From the NCBI GenBank assembly GCA_030835825.1, contig JAURRA010000028.1, positions 29,297 to 93,296 of the forward strand: 64,000 nucleotides of DNA, given 5' to 3'. This DNA comes from Flavobacteriaceae bacterium. Its GTDB lineage: Bacteria; Bacteroidota; Bacteroidia; Flavobacteriales; Flavobacteriaceae. Made by a program: the position numbers and the translations under genes. Below, piece after piece: positions 26,308-35,008 of the stretch. The notes below the pieces were generated by a model. It had not been told where the DNA came from. It did not search any database and was given only the letters and a program-made list of their open reading frames with translations. The stretch's first letter is position 1. Every line of letters begins with the position of its first letter.

Positions 26308-27643
26308 AAGTCGCATACTAATAAAAAACGGTCAAATTGTTAATGAGGGAAGGACCTTTGAAGGCGATATTTTGATTGAAAACGATCGAATTTCACAGAT
26401 CGCCACTCATATTGATGCCGATAATAATATCGAAATTATCGATGCTACGGGATTATTAGTCCTGCCAGGCATCATTGACGATCAAGTACATTTTAGAGAG
26501 CCAGGCCTTACCCATAAGGCTACCATCGCTACGGAATCTAAAGCTGCCGTAGCTGGCGGTATCACTTCTTTTGTTGAGATGCCCAATACGATTCCACAGA
26601 CAACAACTATTGAAAAACTAGAACAAAAATTTGATACCGCTGCGGCCACGTCATTTGCCAATTACTCTTTTATGTTTGGAGGAACTAACGACAACTTGGA
26701 GGAAGTGATGAAGTTGGACCCTAAACAGGTAGCCGGACTCAAATTGTTTTTAGGATCCTCGACTGGCAATATGCTGGTAGATGATCTCGAGATTCTTGAA
26801 AAGATTTTTTCAAACACGAATTTGGTCATATCAGCGCACTGCGAGGACGAGACTACTATCAAAAATAATATGAATGCCCATCTCAAGGACTATGGTGAGG
26901 ATATTCCAATGAAGTGCCATCCAGAAATTCGATCGGCTGAAGCTTGTTATTTATCGTCTTCTCGTGCCGTGGCTCTGGCCAAAAAAACTGGTGCTCGGTT
27001 ACACGTCTTTCATTTGTCCACTGCAAAAGAAATGGATTTATTTAGAAACGATATTCCTTTGAAGGAAAAGAAAATTACTGCTGAGGTCTGTGTTCATCAC
27101 CTGTGGTTTTCAGATCAAGATTATGAAGAAAAAGGGAGTTTAATTAAATGGAATCCCGCTGTAAAGTCGGCTTTAGACCGTGACGCTCTGTGGGCGGCTT
27201 TGTTAGATGATCGAATTGATTTAATAGCAACCGATCACGCCCCCCATACCCTTGAAGAAAAAAATCAGCCTTACACCAAAGCACCTTCTGGAGGTCCAAT
27301 GGTGCAGCATGCTCTTCTTTTGATGTTGGAATGTGTGAGAATGGGTAAAATAGACCTACCCAAGGTTGTTCAAAAAATGTGTCACAATCCCGCCATTCTT
27401 TTTGATATCCAGTATCGCGGTTTCTTGAGAGAGGGCTACTTTGCCGATATAGTGCTAATTAATCCCAATGATCCTTTTCAGGTTCAGAAAGAGCATTTGC
27501 TCTACAAGTGTGCTTGGTCTCCTGTGGAAGGATTAAAACTAAACGCTCAAGTGAAATATACCTTAATCAATGGTCAATTAGTTTATTCTGACGGAATAGT
27601 CAGTGAAAATAGGGCTGGAAAAAGGCTGACTTTCAACAGATAG
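26297..27643 (+). CDS. pyrC: Dihydroorotase
   Basis: Third step of de novo pyrimidine synthesis, converting carbamoyl-aspartate to dihydroorotate. The 448-residue amidohydrolase has GLKLFLGSSTGN with the probable carboxylated lysine, HCEDE, HVFHLST and ATDHAPHT. The first metal-binding motif reads DDQVHFR (61-67), with Gln63 where type I enzymes usually have His. I recall this substitution from related flavobacterial sequences, but have not checked it. The ATG overlaps the end of the glycosyltransferase gene by 11 bases. A TTG 4 codons earlier is less likely. Confidence 0.94.
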   Translation: MEIRSRILIKNGQIVNEGRTFEGDILIENDRISQIATHIDADNNIEIIDATGLLVLPGIIDDQVHFREPGLTHKATIATESKAAVAGGITSFVEMPNTIPQTTTIEKLEQKFDTAAATSFANYSFMFGGTNDNLEEVMKLDPKQVAGLKLFLGSSTGNMLVDDLEILEKIFSNTNLVISAHCEDETTIKNNMNAHLKDYGEDIPMKCHPEIRSAEACYLSSSRAVALAKKTGARLHVFHLSTAKEMDLFRNDIPLKEKKITAEVCVHHLWFSDQDYEEKGSLIKWNPAVKSALDRDALWAALLDDRIDLIATDHAPHTLEEKNQPYTKAPSGGPMVQHALLLMLECVRMGKIDLPKVVQKMCHNPAILFDIQYRGFLREGYFADIVLINPNDPFQVQKEHLLYKCAWSPVEGLKLNAQVKYTLINGQLVYSDGIVSENRAGKRLTFNR

Positions 27644-27645
27644 AT

Positions 27646-28176
27646 ATGATGAATCGACCGCCTCTTTTAGTTGTAATCTTGATGGTGCTCTCTGCTTGTG
27701 AAATGGGCCGAGTCGATGCGCCTACAAAGCCGAAAAATTTGATGCCTGAGGAACAAATGATAGAGGTTTTATACGATATGGCTATCTTGAATTCAGCCAA
27801 AAATATTAATAAGAAGGTGCTGGAAAATAAGGGTATTGCACCAGTTTACTTTATATATGACAAGTATGGTATTGATAGTTTACAATTTGCAGAAAGCAGT
27901 GTTTACTATACCTACAAGAGAGAGATGATTCAAAGAATTTACGACAGTGTGTTCGCTCGTTTGGAAAGGGATAAAATCTATTATGAGGCTGCTTACAGCG
28001 AGGAAACGGCAAAAGCTGACTCTTTGAGTAAGGCTACTCTTAAATACAGAGACTCTATTAAGGGACTCGGTGAACGCGAATTGAATGCTAAGCCATTCAA
28101 GATTCCTTCAGGAGAAATGCGCAACAAGAGGAGATTGAATCCCGAAGAGAAAGATAGTTTAGGCCTAGGGTATTAG
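27646..28176 (+). CDS. DUF4296 lipoprotein
   Basis: A 176-residue lipoprotein with signal peptide and lipobox LSAC (Cys18). Residues about 30-130 form the DUF4296 region, starting PKNLMPEEQMIEVLYDMAILNSAKNINKK and running into long charged helices. The function is unknown. The gene is 2 bases after pyrC, so it belongs to the same operon. The last 80 bases overlap the 3' end of the convergent epimerase gene. Confidence 0.85.
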   Translation: MMNRPPLLVVILMVLSACEMGRVDAPTKPKNLMPEEQMIEVLYDMAILNSAKNINKKVLENKGIAPVYFIYDKYGIDSLQFAESSVYYTYKREMIQRIYDSVFARLERDKIYYEAAYSEETAKADSLSKATLKYRDSIKGLGERELNAKPFKIPSGEMRNKRRLNPEEKDSLGLGY

Positions 28177-29104
28177 TAATTTTACGACCATCATAAAGGG
28201 TTTGGTTGGCCATAGATCGAATGCTGGATTTGGTAATACGTCTTTGTTTTCCCGTCAGTAAACTGCGTAAAGCGTCGGTAAAAAGAGCGATGCCAAGTAC
28301 ACATCTGTTAGCTACGCGCTTAGGGACTTTTGAGGATAGACCTTGTGCGATTTGTTTTAAAACATCCTTCCATTCACCATTGTCACTAACCAAAATAAAT
28401 CGTTCACTCACAATACTGCTATTCATCAGGCTTGTCATAGCCTTCACCACATCATCGACATGGACAAAACCAGTCCTTCCAGAAGGATAGTAATTCAGTC
28501 CTCTTTGAACCATGGTGAAAATAGCACCACTGCCAGAGCGCCAAAATCCTGGTCCTAGGATTACACCAGGGTTTACAATCACAGCCTTGAGACCTTCTTG
28601 AGATCCTCTCCAAACTTCCATTTCACCGCCATATTTGGTTAATGAATAGGCTGAAGTCTGTTTTTCGGCGAGCCAATCTTGATCCTCAGTCACTGGTTGC
28701 TGCGCATTGCTGGCTCCCAGAGCAGCAATTGAACTGACATAGCACAATTTATCGATTTTATACTGAAGACATAGGTTAACTATATTAGCAGACCCCGATA
28801 TATTAACCTTCCTCATTTTAAAATAATCATTGGGTTGGAAGGAAATTAAAGCGGCACAATGGAATACCTTCTCGACACCACTAAAGGCGGCCTCTAAACT
28901 TGGTAAATCCAGAATATCACTTTCTACCCAATCAATTCTTTGAAAGAGAATTTCGTGATCTGAAGAATAATAAGAAAATACCTTTTTGACTTTTTCTAAT
29001 CTGCGAGCGTTGCGAAAAATGGCTCTTACGGTTTGCCCTTGCTCCACCAATCGGTAGAGCAGGTGACTACCCACCAGTCCAGTGCCTCCTGTTACTAATA
29101 TCAT
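28097..29104 (-). CDS. NAD-dependent epimerase/dehydratase family protein
   Basis: A 335-residue extended short-chain dehydrogenase. The Rossmann motif is ILVTGGTGLVGSHLLYRL; the catalytic triad includes the YSLTKYGGE segment (YxxxK) and SSIAALG. Conserved DGRKITNTLGLNYLSLRDSI near the C-terminus indicates the frame is real to its end. It uses NAD(P) on a nucleotide sugar or similar substrate; which one is unknown. It is convergent with DUF4296 with an unusually long 80-base overlap. Confidence 0.87.
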   Translation of the reverse strand: MILVTGGTGLVGSHLLYRLVEQGQTVRAIFRNARRLEKVKKVFSYYSSDHEILFQRIDWVESDILDLPSLEAAFSGVEKVFHCAALISFQPNDYFKMRKVNISGSANIVNLCLQYKIDKLCYVSSIAALGASNAQQPVTEDQDWLAEKQTSAYSLTKYGGEMEVWRGSQEGLKAVIVNPGVILGPGFWRSGSGAIFTMVQRGLNYYPSGRTGFVHVDDVVKAMTSLMNSSIVSERFILVSDNGEWKDVLKQIAQGLSSKVPKRVANRCVLGIALFTDALRSLLTGKQRRITKSSIRSMANQTLYDGRKITNTLGLNYLSLRDSISSCCAFLLKES

Positions 29105-29148
29105 AGGACGAATTTAGGGCTTTTTCTTTTCTCCTAAATTGAATGCTA

Positions 29149-29156
29149 TATCTTTG
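29149..29156 (+). promoter_or_regulatory. Promoter -7 box for tyrS
   Basis: TATCTTTG matches TAnnTTTG and lies 17 bases before the ATG at 29174. It overlaps the upstream GTG start candidate, which excludes that longer start. Confidence 0.65.
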
Positions 29157-29173
29157 TGAAAATTTGCAATCAA

Positions 29174-30478
29174 ATGGCTCGGAATTTAGTCGAAGAATTA
29201 AGGTGGCGTGGTTTGCTTCACGATATGACCCCAGGAACTGAAGAAAAACTTCAAAATGGAATGACTACAGCCTATATTGGCTTTGACCCTACGGCCGATG
29301 CCCTTCACGTGGGAAGTTTGGTTCCTGTGATGTTATTGGTCCATTTATTTCGATATGGTCATAAGCCAGTGGCCCTTTTAGGTGGTGCTACCGGTATGAT
29401 TGGGGATCCGTCTGGAAAAAGTGACGAACGCAATTTACTCGATGAGGCTACCTTGCAGCGCAATGTGAATGGCATAAAATCTATTTTAGAAAAATATTTG
29501 GACTTCAAAAGCACCGCAGCCAATGCTCCTCTGCTAGTTAATAATTACGACTGGATGAAATCGTTCACCTTTATTGAGTTTGCAAGAGAAGTTGGAAAGC
29601 GCATCACCGTTAATTATATGATGTCGAAAGATTCTGTAAAAAAACGACTTCAAGGTGATTCTGGGACGGGTATGTCATTTACAGAATTCACTTACCAGTT
29701 GATTCAAGGCTACGACTTTTACCATTTGCACAAGCATTATGGTTGTGAGCTGCAGATGGGTGGCAGTGACCAATGGGGCAATATTACTACGGGCATGGAA
29801 CTGGTCCGACGAATGAATCCAGATCAAGACACTAGCGCTTTTGCCTTGACTTGCCCTTTAATCACCAAGTCGGATGGTTCTAAATTTGGCAAATCGGAGT
29901 CGGGAAATGTTTGGTTGACTCCAGAACGAACCTCAGTATTTAAATTTTACCAATTTTGGCTTAATGTGTCTGACGAGGATGCCGAGAAATATATTAAAAT
30001 TTTCACCTTTTTAGATAAATTGACCGTCGATCAACTCATCAGTGCACATCGAGAAGCACCCCATTTGAGGGGATTACAAAAACGTTTGGCTCAGGAAGTG
30101 ACCAATTTTGTCCACGGTGAGGATAGCGCCAGCCAAGCGGAACAAGCATCAGACATTCTCTTCAGTAAAAATTTTAAAACTGACATCCAAGGACTAGACG
30201 AATCTACATTTAACGAAGTGTTTGAGGGTGTGCCGATGGTTAATTTGCCGAAGTCAGAACTCACTAATGGTATGGATATGATTGGCGCCTTGTCTGCCAA
30301 AACGCAATTTCTTCCCTCTAACGGTGAAGCGCGACGTGCCTTACAAGAGCAATCTATTTCAGTCAACAAAGAAAAGGTTGGCCTCGATTATAAGCTCTCC
30401 TCTTCAGACTTAATACACAACGCTTACGTGGTGATCAATAAAGGCAAAAGGCAGACTTTCATTATTAAGTTTGAGTAA
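29174..30478 (+). CDS. tyrS: Tyrosyl-tRNA synthetase
   Basis: Charges tRNA-Tyr. The 434-residue class I enzyme starts MARNLVEELRWRGLLHDM. The HIGH-type motif is HVGSL in GFDPTADALHVGSLVPV, the tyrosine-recognition region includes GGSDQWGNI, and the KMSKS equivalent is KFGKSESGNVWL. A C-terminal S4-like RNA-binding domain covers about residues 360-425. It is a single gene with its own promoter. Confidence 0.97.
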   Translation: MARNLVEELRWRGLLHDMTPGTEEKLQNGMTTAYIGFDPTADALHVGSLVPVMLLVHLFRYGHKPVALLGGATGMIGDPSGKSDERNLLDEATLQRNVNGIKSILEKYLDFKSTAANAPLLVNNYDWMKSFTFIEFAREVGKRITVNYMMSKDSVKKRLQGDSGTGMSFTEFTYQLIQGYDFYHLHKHYGCELQMGGSDQWGNITTGMELVRRMNPDQDTSAFALTCPLITKSDGSKFGKSESGNVWLTPERTSVFKFYQFWLNVSDEDAEKYIKIFTFLDKLTVDQLISAHREAPHLRGLQKRLAQEVTNFVHGEDSASQAEQASDILFSKNFKTDIQGLDESTFNEVFEGVPMVNLPKSELTNGMDMIGALSAKTQFLPSNGEARRALQEQSISVNKEKVGLDYKLSSSDLIHNAYVVINKGKRQTFIIKFE

Positions 30479-30501
30479 TTTAAAGTTCGCATCAATCTGT
30501 G

Positions 30502-30756
30502 CTATTTTCTGAACAATTTGCCTTGTAAAAATCTTCTTTTGAAATAAAGCAACAGAACAAAACTCCCTATTGAATTGATTGACGTTATAACGAGGCTCAT
30601 TTTGAGATGTTCGTTCAACGTCAATTGGTTATATGCTTGATAATGATTGAAGTGATCAATTACAAAAAAGGAAAAGGCTAATGAGAAGGTCAATAGCACA
30701 ATGACGATCATTATAATTAGTATTAAACCATTGATTGAGGAATTTGAAATATTCAT
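30502..30756 (-). CDS. Small unknown membrane protein
   Basis: An 84-residue protein with two predicted membrane helices (about 10-33 and 55-71) and a basic C-terminus (RRFLQGKLFRK). No family is recognised. Its ATG overlaps the stop of the upstream lipoprotein gene by 4 bases, so the two are a coupled pair. It lies in an AT-rich pocket between tyrS and the carotenoid genes. The frame is likely real because of its hydrophobic pattern and coupling. Confidence 0.6.
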   Translation of the reverse strand: MNISNSSINGLILIIMIVIVLLTFSLAFSFFVIDHFNHYQAYNQLTLNEHLKMSLVITSINSIGSFVLLLYFKRRFLQGKLFRK

Positions 30757-31289
30757 GGATGCGTCATTATATAAATTACAAGACTGTTGAGCGCCGATTC
30801 AAATCCAATACCTAATAGACTTGCGATGATTTCCGTTGTGGCTACAATTCCTGCTCCTCCTGTTGCAGCCCCAATTAAAGCAACCGCTGAAGCTACTAAT
30901 GCCAATGTCACAAAACTAATACCAGCAGAAATTCCATCCGCAGTTACCCAAGCTGGTCTAGGACGTGGTTTTTCAGGCTGGTCATTTCCAGTTTCTATGT
31001 AATACCTTTCCAGTTTCAAAGAATTTTGTGTGAGACCCTTTGTTGAATAAAGCTGAAGTGCTCTTGCGCGAACATCATCAAGACTAGCTGGTTGATTAGA
31101 AAATAATAAAGTTAAATTATCGTTGTGTTCAGAGGCAATGCGTATGATTTCGGGGTCACTTAGAATCCTAGTATATTTACTGAAAGTAGGGGCCTCTTCA
31201 ATCTTGTATTTGCTGCACGAAACAAAAAGTACAACAACCGAGACAAGAATTGAAAAATTGCTTTTGCGAAAATGTTTTAAAATTGTCAC
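30753..31289 (-). CDS. Unknown lipoprotein with Gly/Ala-rich hydrophobic C-terminus
   Basis: A 178-residue protein starting with GTG. A signal peptide ends in the lipobox FVSC (Cys25). A charged middle domain (about 30-105) contains LSDPEIIRIASEHNDNLTLLFS and RARALQLYSTKGLTQNS, followed by the Pro-rich PEKPRPRP. The last 65 residues are strongly hydrophobic and glycine-rich (VALIGAATGGAGIVATTEIIASLLGIG), able to form two membrane helices. No family is recognised. The pairing with the downstream two-helix protein recalls membrane-active peptide/partner pairs, but that is speculation. Confidence 0.6.
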   Translation of the reverse strand: MTILKHFRKSNFSILVSVVVLFVSCSKYKIEEAPTFSKYTRILSDPEIIRIASEHNDNLTLLFSNQPASLDDVRARALQLYSTKGLTQNSLKLERYYIETGNDQPEKPRPRPAWVTADGISAGISFVTLALVASAVALIGAATGGAGIVATTEIIASLLGIGFESALNSLVIYIMTHP

Positions 31290-31634
31290 AGTATTATGGG
31301 GTCTAATAGTAATTCTACTTTATGGAAATTACTTTTATTTAGTTAAAAATAAATAAAAAATAGAAAAAATAATTAATATATGTTTTCACCTAAAGTTTTG
31401 ACTTAATGATATCTACATACAGTTTGAATATTGTCTTGATTAATTTAGATTTATTCATTTAATTGGCCACAAAATAAATAGAAAAGCGATTTTCGTTGGA
31501 TATTATTAAAATCTCATCAATTCTCTATTTTGTCCCTATTGGAATTCTAAATAAATATGCAGACTATTGCTAAAAATAAATTTGAATTAATTATTCTTTA
31601 GAATTTAAAAAGTACCCAAAAAGTAAATTTAAGG
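31290..31634. other. AT-rich intergenic stretch with no gene found
   Basis: 345 bases, markedly AT-rich by eye. I see no open frame of note, no tRNA, no clear terminator and no perfect TAnnTTTG box. It separates the unknown lipoprotein pair from the carotenoid genes and is the longest truly empty stretch in the window. Confidence 0.6.
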
Positions 31635-32291
31635 TTAAGTCAACAGTACAGCAAAAGTTCCAAAAAACAAGACGTGCAGTAGCAACAGATTGTTAGCAAA
31701 GGCCTGCGGTCGGTCGGCAACCAAATTGTGATATAAAAATTGTAAAGGCAATGCTGCAATAAACCAACCGAGATAGTTGGAGAAAGGAGCTGTCCCTGAT
31801 TCAAAAGTCCAATAGTCGAACAAGGGAGCTACTGGCTCTATACAGAGGTCAATCAACACCATTAAAACACTGCCTAAAAGTGCGGCTAGTATCATGCGCT
31901 TTGGGAAAATTAGGGCAGACACTGCACCAGTCATAAAGGTTAAACTGACCCAATTGGCGCCAATCAATATTGGAACTCCCACAAATTTCGACCCCAGATT
32001 GTCGCCATATTCATAAGATCCAAATATCAATCCTGTTTGAACGCCCACTATTTCTACGATCAAACCAAACACATAAACTAAGACAACTGTGGTGATGACT
32101 CTTTTGTTAAAATCGTTAAGATTGATCAAAAGCAAAACAAAACACAACAGCAAGTTGAGAGGTGTGAGTTGCAAAAACAAATCGCGATTACCAAATAGGA
32201 TACCCAAAATACCAGAACAGAAAACCAGCCAAATAACCCCAGTCGAAATCCACATGACCCTGTTAGCAGGAAGAAAGAGTTTTTTAATCAT
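31635..32291 (-). CDS. Carotenoid biosynthesis membrane protein (CruF-like)
   Basis: A 218-residue polytopic protein of the CruF/DUF422 family. CruF proteins are carotenoid 1',2'-hydratases that add a hydroxyl to an end group, as in myxol-type pathways. Conserved features are VEIVGVQTGLIFGSYEYG, GVPILIGANW and the DLCIEPVAP segment, with seven or so hydrophobic helices. The start overlaps the 3' end of the crtD-like gene by 8 bases. The pair implies a hydroxylated, probably monocyclic carotenoid. Confidence 0.82.
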   Translation of the reverse strand: MIKKLFLPANRVMWISTGVIWLVFCSGILGILFGNRDLFLQLTPLNLLLCFVLLLINLNDFNKRVITTVVLVYVFGLIVEIVGVQTGLIFGSYEYGDNLGSKFVGVPILIGANWVSLTFMTGAVSALIFPKRMILAALLGSVLMVLIDLCIEPVAPLFDYWTFESGTAPFSNYLGWFIAALPLQFLYHNLVADRPQAFANNLLLLHVLFFGTFAVLLT

Positions 32292-33747
32292 TTTGTATCA
32301 AATCAGTTACTATTTTAGCAGATAGTAGGCATAAGGGAATTCCTCCTCCCGGGTGCACACTGCCACCACAGAAAAACAAATTTTTGATCTGGCTCGAAAA
32401 ATTGGCATGCCTCAAAAATGCTGACATTTTACCATTACTCGATGAGCCGTAAAGGGCGCCTTGATAGGATCCTGTGCGCTCAGCAATCATGGGCGGCGTC
32501 ATGACATATTCCTCTTCAATGAGAGAGCTGAGGTCTTTTTTCAGAATCACTTGCAGGTGATTTAAAACCGCCTCACGCAGTTGGGCAACCATGTTGTCCC
32601 AGTCTTGTCCAGAATCACAGGGGGTGTTGATCATTACAAACCAATTCTCACAACCATCTGGAGCATCTCCATCCACATCCCGAGAAGTGATATTGACGTA
32701 AATGGTTGGATCGAGAGGGACTGTTTGGTCTTTGAAAATCGCTTCAAATTCAGCCTTGTAGTCCTGAGAAAAAAAGATATTATGCAATTCAAGGTTTGGG
32801 AAAGAAGATTTGATTCCCCAATAAAATATAATGGCAGAACTGGATCGAGATTCACTTAAAATTCGCTCAGGAGCTTTTTGATTTGGAAGCAAGTGGCGGT
32901 AGGTCGGTACGACATCCATATTGGAAATTACCAAGTCGGCATCAACGGTGGCTTTTCCTATCCGAATACCAGTGGCTTTTTTGGCTTTTACTATAATTTC
33001 GTCTACCCGATTGTTCAGGTGAATGATAACGCCACACCTCTCGGCAAGCGCTGCAATGGATTCACTAATTGACACCATACCTTTTTTGGGAACAAAGGTG
33101 CCATAGTGTTGTTCAAGATGTTGAACAAGTGTCATAATACCAGGTGTTTGAAATGGGTCGGAGCCATTGTAGGTAGCAAATCGGTCGTAGAGTTGAACCA
33201 AATGCGGCTCTCCTAGCTGTTTTTGGTTGACTTCATGCAAGCTTTGTCCAATTTCGAACAGGGATAAATGTTTGATGCATTCCCAAGTTTCTTTGCGCAA
33301 TAGACCGCGCCATTTGTGAAGTGATTGCTCCAAAAAAAGAGGAGCAGTCAGTTCGTACTTCAGTTGAGCGCGATCCAGATAGGTCTTGAGCTTTGTCTCA
33401 GGAACTCCCAGTTGGTTTTCAACTTCTTTCAAATAGGCCTTTTGGTCTGTGTAAGCGTTTAAAACAATACCATCTTTCCAAAAGTATTTGCACCCGATCG
33501 TTTTTGAGGTGTATTGAAAATAATTCTCAACTTTTTCGCCGGCCAGTTCAAATAATTCCACAATATAGTGGGGCATGGTAAAAAGTGAGGGCCCTGCATC
33601 AAAACGGTAATTTCCTAATTTGAAGGAGGAGAGTTTTCCTCCGATGAAACCGTTGGCTTCATAAATCGAGACCTGATGTCCAGCAACGGCCATTCGAACC
33701 GCAGCGGCCAGGCCCGCAATGCCGGATCCAATTATAGCTACTTTCAT
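32284..33747 (-). CDS. Phytoene-desaturase-family carotenoid oxidoreductase (CrtD-like)
   Basis: A 487-residue FAD-dependent desaturase. The FAD-binding motif VAIIGSGIAGLAAAVRMAVAGHQVSIYEAN opens the protein, RFDAGPSLFTMPH follows, and FFCGGSVHPGGGIPLCLLSAKI closes it. Family members include CrtI and the 1-hydroxycarotenoid 3,4-desaturase CrtD; pairing with CruF favours CrtD. Other carotenoid genes such as crtB are not in the window. The ATG at 33747 is preferred over a TTG one codon upstream. Confidence 0.83.
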   Translation of the reverse strand: MKVAIIGSGIAGLAAAVRMAVAGHQVSIYEANGFIGGKLSSFKLGNYRFDAGPSLFTMPHYIVELFELAGEKVENYFQYTSKTIGCKYFWKDGIVLNAYTDQKAYLKEVENQLGVPETKLKTYLDRAQLKYELTAPLFLEQSLHKWRGLLRKETWECIKHLSLFEIGQSLHEVNQKQLGEPHLVQLYDRFATYNGSDPFQTPGIMTLVQHLEQHYGTFVPKKGMVSISESIAALAERCGVIIHLNNRVDEIIVKAKKATGIRIGKATVDADLVISNMDVVPTYRHLLPNQKAPERILSESRSSSAIIFYWGIKSSFPNLELHNIFFSQDYKAEFEAIFKDQTVPLDPTIYVNITSRDVDGDAPDGCENWFVMINTPCDSGQDWDNMVAQLREAVLNHLQVILKKDLSSLIEEEYVMTPPMIAERTGSYQGALYGSSSNGKMSAFLRHANFSSQIKNLFFCGGSVHPGGGIPLCLLSAKIVTDLIQND

Positions 33748-33843
33748 CAATTATTGTCAACGCAAAAGTCAGTTATATTTATTTTAAATTATAATGAAAT
33801 GAGTAAATTTTAGCAAGATGTTTTAAACAATTGTCTTAAAAAG

Positions 33844-34827
33844 CTAAACCACCATAAGATTACATCCTCTGATATCTGAGTGGTCAAAACGTCCTAATAC
33901 TTCAAAGTCACCGTTTGAGTGAATGCGTCCAAGATCTTGGGTGGCTATAAACGAACAAGAATGAAGATTGGCCAGGTCAATAATGTTAAGGCCACCAGTA
34001 GTATTTAATTTTGCAATTTGGAAGGGGTCTTCTTGTTCTCTGACGAGAACCTTCATCCAAGGGGGGCAATGAAACAGGCCTTTTCCTTTGGAATAGGCTT
34101 GGCTCAACAGTTCTGTCATGCCGTATTCACTGTGAATTTGATCAACCTCAAAGGCCTTTGTTAAGATGGCGTGAACCTCACTTCTGACCATTTCCTTTCG
34201 ACGACCTTTCATACCTCCTGTTTCCATCAAAATGGTATGTTTAAGCGGTTGGGGGAATTGTTCCGCTAAATCGAGTAGGGCAAAGGTTACTCCAATTAGA
34301 ATGGTTTTTTGCTGAGAGGCTTCAATTTGCTTAATTACTTCAGATAATTCGTTGAGATTATTCAAATAAAATCCGTTGATTTGATGCTGAGATTGACACA
34401 TCCAGTCTTCCACCATAAAGGCCAAAGAAGCATCATTTCTTTCGGAATATGAGGGTAATAGCGCCAAAACAGCATAATGACTTAAAGGACCGTAGAACAT
34501 CTCAAACCCCTTCTGTCCAGATTTCTGATATAATTGCATATCAGCCACATGATGCTGGCTTTGAGTTGATCCTGTGGTTCCGCTACTTCTGAAGGTTTTT
34601 TGGATTTGGGGCTTCCCAGTGATTACGGTTCTAGTTTTGAAAAACTCAATGGGTAAAAAAGGAATATGCTCTATGGATTTGATGTCCGAAGGGTGCTTGC
34701 AGAGTAAGTCGCAATAAGACCTATAAATGGCGTTATTTTCGAATTGATATTTGAACACCTCCCAAGTCGTTTGTTCAAATTCGTTAGCTGATTTAATTGA
34801 AAAAATATCTTGTTGTGTTATCACCAT
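33844..34827 (-). CDS. LuxE/acyl-protein-synthetase-like adenylating enzyme
   Basis: A roughly 327-residue protein of the acyl-transferase/LuxE family, which resembles the adenylate-forming (ANL) fold. The phosphate-binding loop is RSSGTTGSTQSQH; ETGGMKGRRKEM and the HSEYGMTELLSQAYSK segment match the later adenylation motifs. Such enzymes activate fatty acids as acyl-adenylates and pass them to a protein. There is no luciferase operon here. The ATG at 34827 is preferred because a -7 box precedes it; a TTG farther out lies within that box. Confidence 0.8.
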   Translation of the reverse strand: MVITQQDIFSIKSANEFEQTTWEVFKYQFENNAIYRSYCDLLCKHPSDIKSIEHIPFLPIEFFKTRTVITGKPQIQKTFRSSGTTGSTQSQHHVADMQLYQKSGQKGFEMFYGPLSHYAVLALLPSYSERNDASLAFMVEDWMCQSQHQINGFYLNNLNELSEVIKQIEASQQKTILIGVTFALLDLAEQFPQPLKHTILMETGGMKGRRKEMVRSEVHAILTKAFEVDQIHSEYGMTELLSQAYSKGKGLFHCPPWMKVLVREQEDPFQIAKLNTTGGLNIIDLANLHSCSFIATQDLGRIHSNGDFEVLGRFDHSDIRGCNLMVV

Positions 34828-34839
34828 TGAGTTAAAAAA

Positions 34840-34847
34840 CAAAAGTA
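34840..34847 (-). promoter_or_regulatory. Promoter -7 box for the LuxE-like gene
   Basis: On the minus strand this reads TACTTTTG, matching TAnnTTTG, 12 bases upstream of the ATG at 34827. Confidence 0.6.
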
Positions 34848-35008
34848 CAAAATTCCAAACGCCATCTGAGGGATTTTCCTGAAGAGCGGTCGATGGACTT
34901 GTGCAACGACAGACCCGAGTTCAATTTGATAACGTTCTGGTAATATTGTATTTAGATTTGACCCGATAATATTTCATAAATTTACCCCGACTAATAATAA
35001 TTGACAAG

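Noticed and set aside
33844..34827. Bioluminescence (lux) gene
   Set aside because: Only the LuxE-like family fold is present; there is no luciferase or LuxC/D gene nearby.
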